Shown here piece by piece: positions 7,472-9,879 of a DNA stretch of 9,879 nt. The stretch comes from Flavobacteriales bacterium (lineage in GTDB: Bacteria > Bacteroidota > Bacteroidia > Flavobacteriales_D > Sanyastnellaceae). The position numbers and the translations under genes were made by a program. The notes under the pieces were generated by a model. That model saw only the letters and a list, made by a program, of their open reading frames with translations, had not been told where the DNA came from and made no database searches. The stretch spans positions 1-9,879 of the forward strand of contig DQRJ01000134.1 of the NCBI GenBank assembly GCA_015663855.1, in the 5' to 3' direction. Positions within the stretch are counted from its first letter, which is position 1; each line of letters starts with the position of its first letter.

Positions 7472-8824
7472 CTATCTAAGAGTGATTGCTTTTCCTTGGT
7501 AGAAGTCTAAAATTTTCGTTTTAAAAACGAGGTCATATCGAGTTCGTAAACTGTTAATTCTAGCATTATCTAATAGAGTGCGAGAGTCAGCATATTCAAG
7601 AGCAGAGATAGCTCCCGCTTCGAATTTAATTTCTGTATTTGCGAACGCTAGTTCAGCAGATGCGAGAGCGGCTTCTTGCGCGAGCAACGATTTCTGAGCA
7701 GCGAATGCATCTGCCCAAGCACTCTCGATGCTTTGGGTTAATACTTGAGCCGTTGACTCTTGTGCGTACTTTGATTGTAGTACTCCGATTTCAGCTAGTT
7801 GAACAGAGCTTCTTGAAGCAAAGCTATTGAAAACAGGTATACTTAGAGAGAAGAAAATGCTTTGGTTAATATTCGCACTTAACTGGGTTGTAAATGGGAT
7901 GGGTTGTAAATCAGCTCCCTTAATATTTTCAGAATACCCAGAGCCGAAGTTGTAGGACCCGAAAAGTCTAGGAAGATAATTAGTCTTTGCAATATCTAAA
8001 CTTAAATAAGCATCATCAACTGATAATCCGGCGGCCCTAATTTCTGGAAATGACTGAATCGCAAAGGAAACGGCACTAGATGCATTTGCCGGTATATCTG
8101 AAGTAACTAAGTCTTCACTTCTGGGACGTACAACTTCAAAAGATGTAGCTTCCTCATTAGATAATTGAAGTAACTGAACTAAATTTAATTTAGCTAATTG
8201 TCTAGAGTTTTCTGTCGAAATAAGAGTAGCGAAATCAGATGCCTCTTGAGCTTTAACATCTAGCAAATCAGCTGCAGCTGCAGCACCGGCATCAATTAAT
8301 TTTGAAATTCGATCAACTTGCCTTTTAGTAGCATCAAGATTTAATATGGCGATTGTCGAAAATTCTTCTTGAAAAAGCACATTCAGATAAGCCGCTGAAA
8401 TCATTAGCGCAAGGTCATTCTTAGATTGTTCGAGATTAGTGGCTGCTAAGTCCAAACCGATTCTAGCACGCTTCAAGTTTAAATGATTCTTAAACCCGTT
8501 GTAAAGAGTTACTCCTGAGCTAAGACCGAAATTATTCGAACGTATAGCACCGAGTGCGAACGAGTTTGTAAAAGGGTCGAGGGTCATTCCGATGTTATAC
8601 CCATGCGATCCTGAGGCGTTTAAAGAGGGGAAAAATGCACTTTTAGCGCTGAGGTATCCTGTTTCGGACTGGTCTGTACCGAGCGCACTCTGCTTGATCT
8701 GAAGGTTGTTCTCAAATGCGTGATTAATGCATTTTTGGAGAGTCCACGGAGTGGTTTGGGCTAAAGAAAGCTCGGGTAAAAAAACCGAGACAATGAGTAA
8801 ACTAACTGAAATGAGACGAACCAT
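7472..8824 (-). CDS. TolC-family outer membrane efflux protein
   Basis: Outer-membrane channel-tunnel that would trimerise and accept substrate from the adaptor encoded next. The 450-aa precursor has a Sec signal peptide (MVRLISVSLLIVSVFLPELSLA, likely cut near residue 22 before QTT). The mature start TPWTLQKCINHAFENNLQIKQ is a classic OEP opening. Two repeated OEP halves are visible, each made of a beta-like segment (about 68-110 and 287-333) flanked by long Ala-rich helices (about 115-215 and 340-430). VDRISKLIDAGAAAAADLLDVKAQEA near 170-195 and IKFEAGAISALEYADSRTLLDNA near 399-421 are equivalent helix turns in the two halves. The alanine run A181-A185 comes from a short GCAGCT-type repeat in the DNA and is unusual at this turn. 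It is first in its operon, with a -7 box about 23 bp upstream of the ATG. The channel assignment is firm; specificity is unknown. Confidence 0.94.
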   Translation of the reverse strand: MVRLISVSLLIVSVFLPELSLAQTTPWTLQKCINHAFENNLQIKQSALGTDQSETGYLSAKSAFFPSLNASGSHGYNIGMTLDPFTNSFALGAIRSNNFGLSSGVTLYNGFKNHLNLKRARIGLDLAATNLEQSKNDLALMISAAYLNVLFQEEFSTIAILNLDATKRQVDRISKLIDAGAAAAADLLDVKAQEASDFATLISTENSRQLAKLNLVQLLQLSNEEATSFEVVRPRSEDLVTSDIPANASSAVSFAIQSFPEIRAAGLSVDDAYLSLDIAKTNYLPRLFGSYNFGSGYSENIKGADLQPIPFTTQLSANINQSIFFSLSIPVFNSFASRSSVQLAEIGVLQSKYAQESTAQVLTQSIESAWADAFAAQKSLLAQEAALASAELAFANTEIKFEAGAISALEYADSRTLLDNARINSLRTRYDLVFKTKILDFYQGKAITLR

Positions 8825-8846
8825 GTTTTATATAGAATTATCGATA

Positions 8847-8854
8847 CAAATCTA
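8847..8854 (-). promoter_or_regulatory. -7 promoter box of the efflux/tsaB operon
   Basis: Read on the minus strand, TAGATTTG matches TAnnTTTG and lies 22 bp upstream of the TolC-family ATG (8824), giving a predicted leader of roughly 15-20 nt. At the -33 region only a T-run (TTTT, 18 bp upstream of the box) is seen rather than TTG, so the match is partial. It sits in the 58-bp gap after the small CxxC gene. No hairpin terminator was seen there, so read-through from the upstream cluster is also possible. Confidence 0.55.
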
Positions 8855-8882
8855 ATGAATCGCCCCCTATTTAAAAGTGGAA

Positions 8883-9113
8883 CTATTCCCCCTCTTTGTT
8901 AAATCTCATCCAGACCAAGTAAAACCCAGTTGCGATAAGGATATATGGGACTATCATCAGGAATAAAATCCCTGCATTTAAACCCGTGCCCATTCCTCCT
9001 TGGTTTGCACTTTCTTCACCCAAGGCCTTACACATAACACATTGACTCAAGCATTCAGCACTATTAATAATAGCTAGTACAAGGGTTAATATTGCGGCTT
9101 TAATTAATTGCAT
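8883..9113 (-). CDS. Small CxxC-containing secreted/membrane protein of the SCO/DUF420 cluster
   Basis: 76-aa protein of unknown function. From ATG 9113 it has an N-terminal hydrophobic signal-like segment (residues 4-18, MQLIKAAILTLVLAIINSAE). The cysteine cluster C21...C25-V-M-C28 follows, then a Gly-rich linker (38-47) and one strong transmembrane segment (about 47-68, ILFLMIVPYILIATGFYLVW) with a short charged tail RFNKEGE. The CxxC would sit in the periplasm if the topology is signal plus one membrane helix. The start shares one base with the DUF420 stop (TAATG), implying translational coupling; an in-frame upstream extension to 9179 overlaps DUF420 and looks spurious. From memory, similar small proteins with QCxMC and LNxGI...PY motifs recur beside oxidase genes in Bacteroidota. 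A copper or thiol role in oxidase assembly is inference from context only. Confidence 0.82.
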   Translation of the reverse strand: MQLIKAAILTLVLAIINSAECLSQCVMCKALGEESANQGGMGTGLNAGILFLMIVPYILIATGFYLVWMRFNKEGE

Positions 9114-9652
9114 TACGCTGGGTAGCAAGGGCTTATCATTAAGTAAACGATTACTCCTGATGCAGTAACGTATAGCCATAATGGCCAGGTATAGTGTGCA
9201 AGTTTTTTATGCTTTTCCACCTCCATCGCAAATCCCCTTGCGTAAGTGAAAAGTACAAGCGGTACAATTGCAGCTGAAAGTAGGATGTGAGTTATTAGTA
9301 TGACGAAGTAAATCATCTTCATAGACTCTTCACCACAAAAGTGGGTAGATGCTGTTGTGAAGTGAAATGTGATATAGCTTAATAAAAATAAGACACTAAG
9401 TCCCACAGCTGTTGAGGTTAGGGCTTTGTGTAATGCCACCTTTTTTGAACGAATTGCTAACCAAGCTGCAATAAGCACTAAGAAAGCAGTTCCGTTTATG
9501 AAAGCATTGATTTTCGGCAATACATAGAGTTTTGCTGCGGTTTCTGGGGCTAAATCTAATGGGGGTAAATATGCCAAAAGTGTTACCACGACAGGGATTA
9601 GGATAGTAATCCCCCAAATAATAATTCGCAGTTTCGAGTCAGAAATCTTCAT
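9113..9652 (-). CDS. DUF420 family membrane protein, likely cytochrome oxidase assembly
   Basis: 179-aa inner-membrane protein with about five hydrophobic segments (roughly 8-28, 48-67, 78-95, 113-137, 154-173). Histidines in or near the membrane segments are H75 (KVALHKALT), H97 and H104 in FHFTTASTHF, H122 in ITHILLS, and H148/H153 before the last helix. The LPKINAFINGTA start, the HKxLT and the YIxFHFxxxxTHF patterns fit the DUF420 family. Members of this family in Firmicutes (CtaM/YozB) are tied to aa3-type oxidase function (known, from memory), and the neighbouring SCO1 gene supports the same role here. The ATG overlaps the SCO1 stop (ATGA) and the stop overlaps the next start (TAATG), so all three genes form one coupled operon. 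Heme or copper binding by the histidines is inference. Confidence 0.88.
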   Translation of the reverse strand: MKISDSKLRIIIWGITILIPVVVTLLAYLPPLDLAPETAAKLYVLPKINAFINGTAFLVLIAAWLAIRSKKVALHKALTSTAVGLSVLFLLSYITFHFTTASTHFCGEESMKMIYFVILITHILLSAAIVPLVLFTYARGFAMEVEKHKKLAHYTWPLWLYVTASGVIVYLMISPCYPA

Positions 9653-9879
9653 AGGTTCTCTTCGTTTAGAAGTTGTAAGATATCATTGATCATTTGGTCT
9701 ACCTCAGAAGTTGAAGTTCCATCGTAGTATCCTCTAATACGATCGAGATTATCTACCAACACGAAGGAGTCCGAATGAAAAAATCCACCAGCGGCAGTGT
9801 CACTTTCCATAGCTGTTAGGTAGTATCCAAATCTTGCTTGGTCATAGAGATCATCCTTATCCCCAGTAAGAAACTTCCA
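9649..9879 (-). CDS. SCO1/SenC/PrrC family copper chaperone, C-terminal fragment at window edge
   Basis: SCO proteins are thioredoxin-fold, membrane-anchored copper chaperones that load the CuA site of cytochrome c oxidase. The frame is open from the right edge (codon 1 at 9879) to TGA at 9651-9649, giving 76 residues. WKFLTGDKDDLYDQARFGYY is the usual SCO motif after the third strand. FFHSDSFVLVDNLDRIRGYYDG contains the conserved copper-ligand histidine (H35 of the fragment), then the LVDxxxxIRGxYDG strand pair and the final helix. The CxxxC copper site lies upstream, outside the window, so metal binding cannot be confirmed. The stop overlaps the DUF420 start by 4 bp (ATGA). By family size (about 200-230 aa) this is the last third of the protein. 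Probably cytochrome oxidase genes lie to the right. Confidence 0.92.
   Translation of the reverse strand, partial: WKFLTGDKDDLYDQARFGYYLTAMESDTAAGGFFHSDSFVLVDNLDRIRGYYDGTSTSEVDQMINDILQLLNEENL

Noticed and set aside
8270..8288. GCAGCT-like short repeat in the TolC-family gene.
   Set aside because: It only encodes an alanine run at a helix turn and is too short to count as a repeat element.
9114..9179. Longer version of the small CxxC protein (start at 9179).
   Set aside because: It would overlap the end of DUF420 by 67 bp and hide the signal-like segment; the TAATG-coupled start at 9113 is more natural.
1..9879. Search by eye for tRNA, rRNA, CRISPR, insertion-sequence ends, riboswitches and a defence or other novel system.
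   Set aside because: Intergenic spaces are all under 100 bp, no direct-repeat arrays or transposase-like frames were seen, and every long frame belongs to a known family or to the small proteins listed.

Overview
The window looks like chromosomal DNA from a member of the Bacteroidota, most likely a flavobacterium-type marine or environmental lineage. The reasons are: TAnnTTTG-type -7 promoter boxes before rpmH, ahcY and the TolC-family gene; no Shine-Dalgarno sequences before the starts I checked; and family members and gene neighbourhoods typical of that phylum (SCO1 - DUF420 - small CxxC membrane protein; PPTase divergent from ahcY; TolC-family - HlyD-type - tsaB). It is almost entirely coding. 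No mobile element, CRISPR array, tRNA or rRNA was seen.

Left part (1-2681, minus strand): an MsbA-like ABC exporter half-transporter is followed after 9 bp by gmd (GDP-mannose 4,6-dehydratase), whose 3' end runs off the left edge. gmd makes the precursor of GDP-L-fucose and related deoxyhexoses for surface polysaccharide. The exporter may be a lipid or polysaccharide flippase or a multidrug exporter. Its substrate cannot be read from the sequence.

Middle (2700-5435): rpmH (ribosomal protein L34, 55 aa) lies on the plus strand with a good Bacteroidota promoter and a strong hairpin terminator. It converges on a Sfp-type phosphopantetheinyl transferase on the minus strand, and the hairpin sits between the two gene ends. 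The PPTase is divergent from ahcY (adenosylhomocysteinase, plus strand); their start codons are only 37 bp apart. The -7 box of ahcY lies 4 bp before its ATG, so the mRNA is predicted to be leaderless. ahcY converges on a minus-strand operon with only 16 bp between the stop codons.

Right part (5010-8824, minus strand): one tight operon, read as outer-membrane efflux protein (TolC family) - periplasmic adaptor (HlyD/MacA-like) - tsaB (t6A tRNA modification) - small secreted or lipoprotein with a degenerate Rieske-like C-terminus. The gaps are 10, 10 and 3 bp. The inner-membrane pump that should partner the TolC/HlyD pair is not in the operon.

Far right (8883-9879, minus strand): the 3' end of a cytochrome-oxidase assembly cluster. 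It holds the C-terminal part of a SCO1/SenC copper chaperone, a DUF420 membrane protein, and a 76-aa secreted or membrane CxxC protein. The three are joined by ATGA and TAATG stop/start overlaps, which suggests translational coupling and a shared role in oxidase maturation.

No clearly undescribed system is visible. The best leads are the CxxC small protein of the SCO/DUF420 cluster, the predicted leaderless ahcY, and the ligand-depleted Rieske-like protein behind tsaB.
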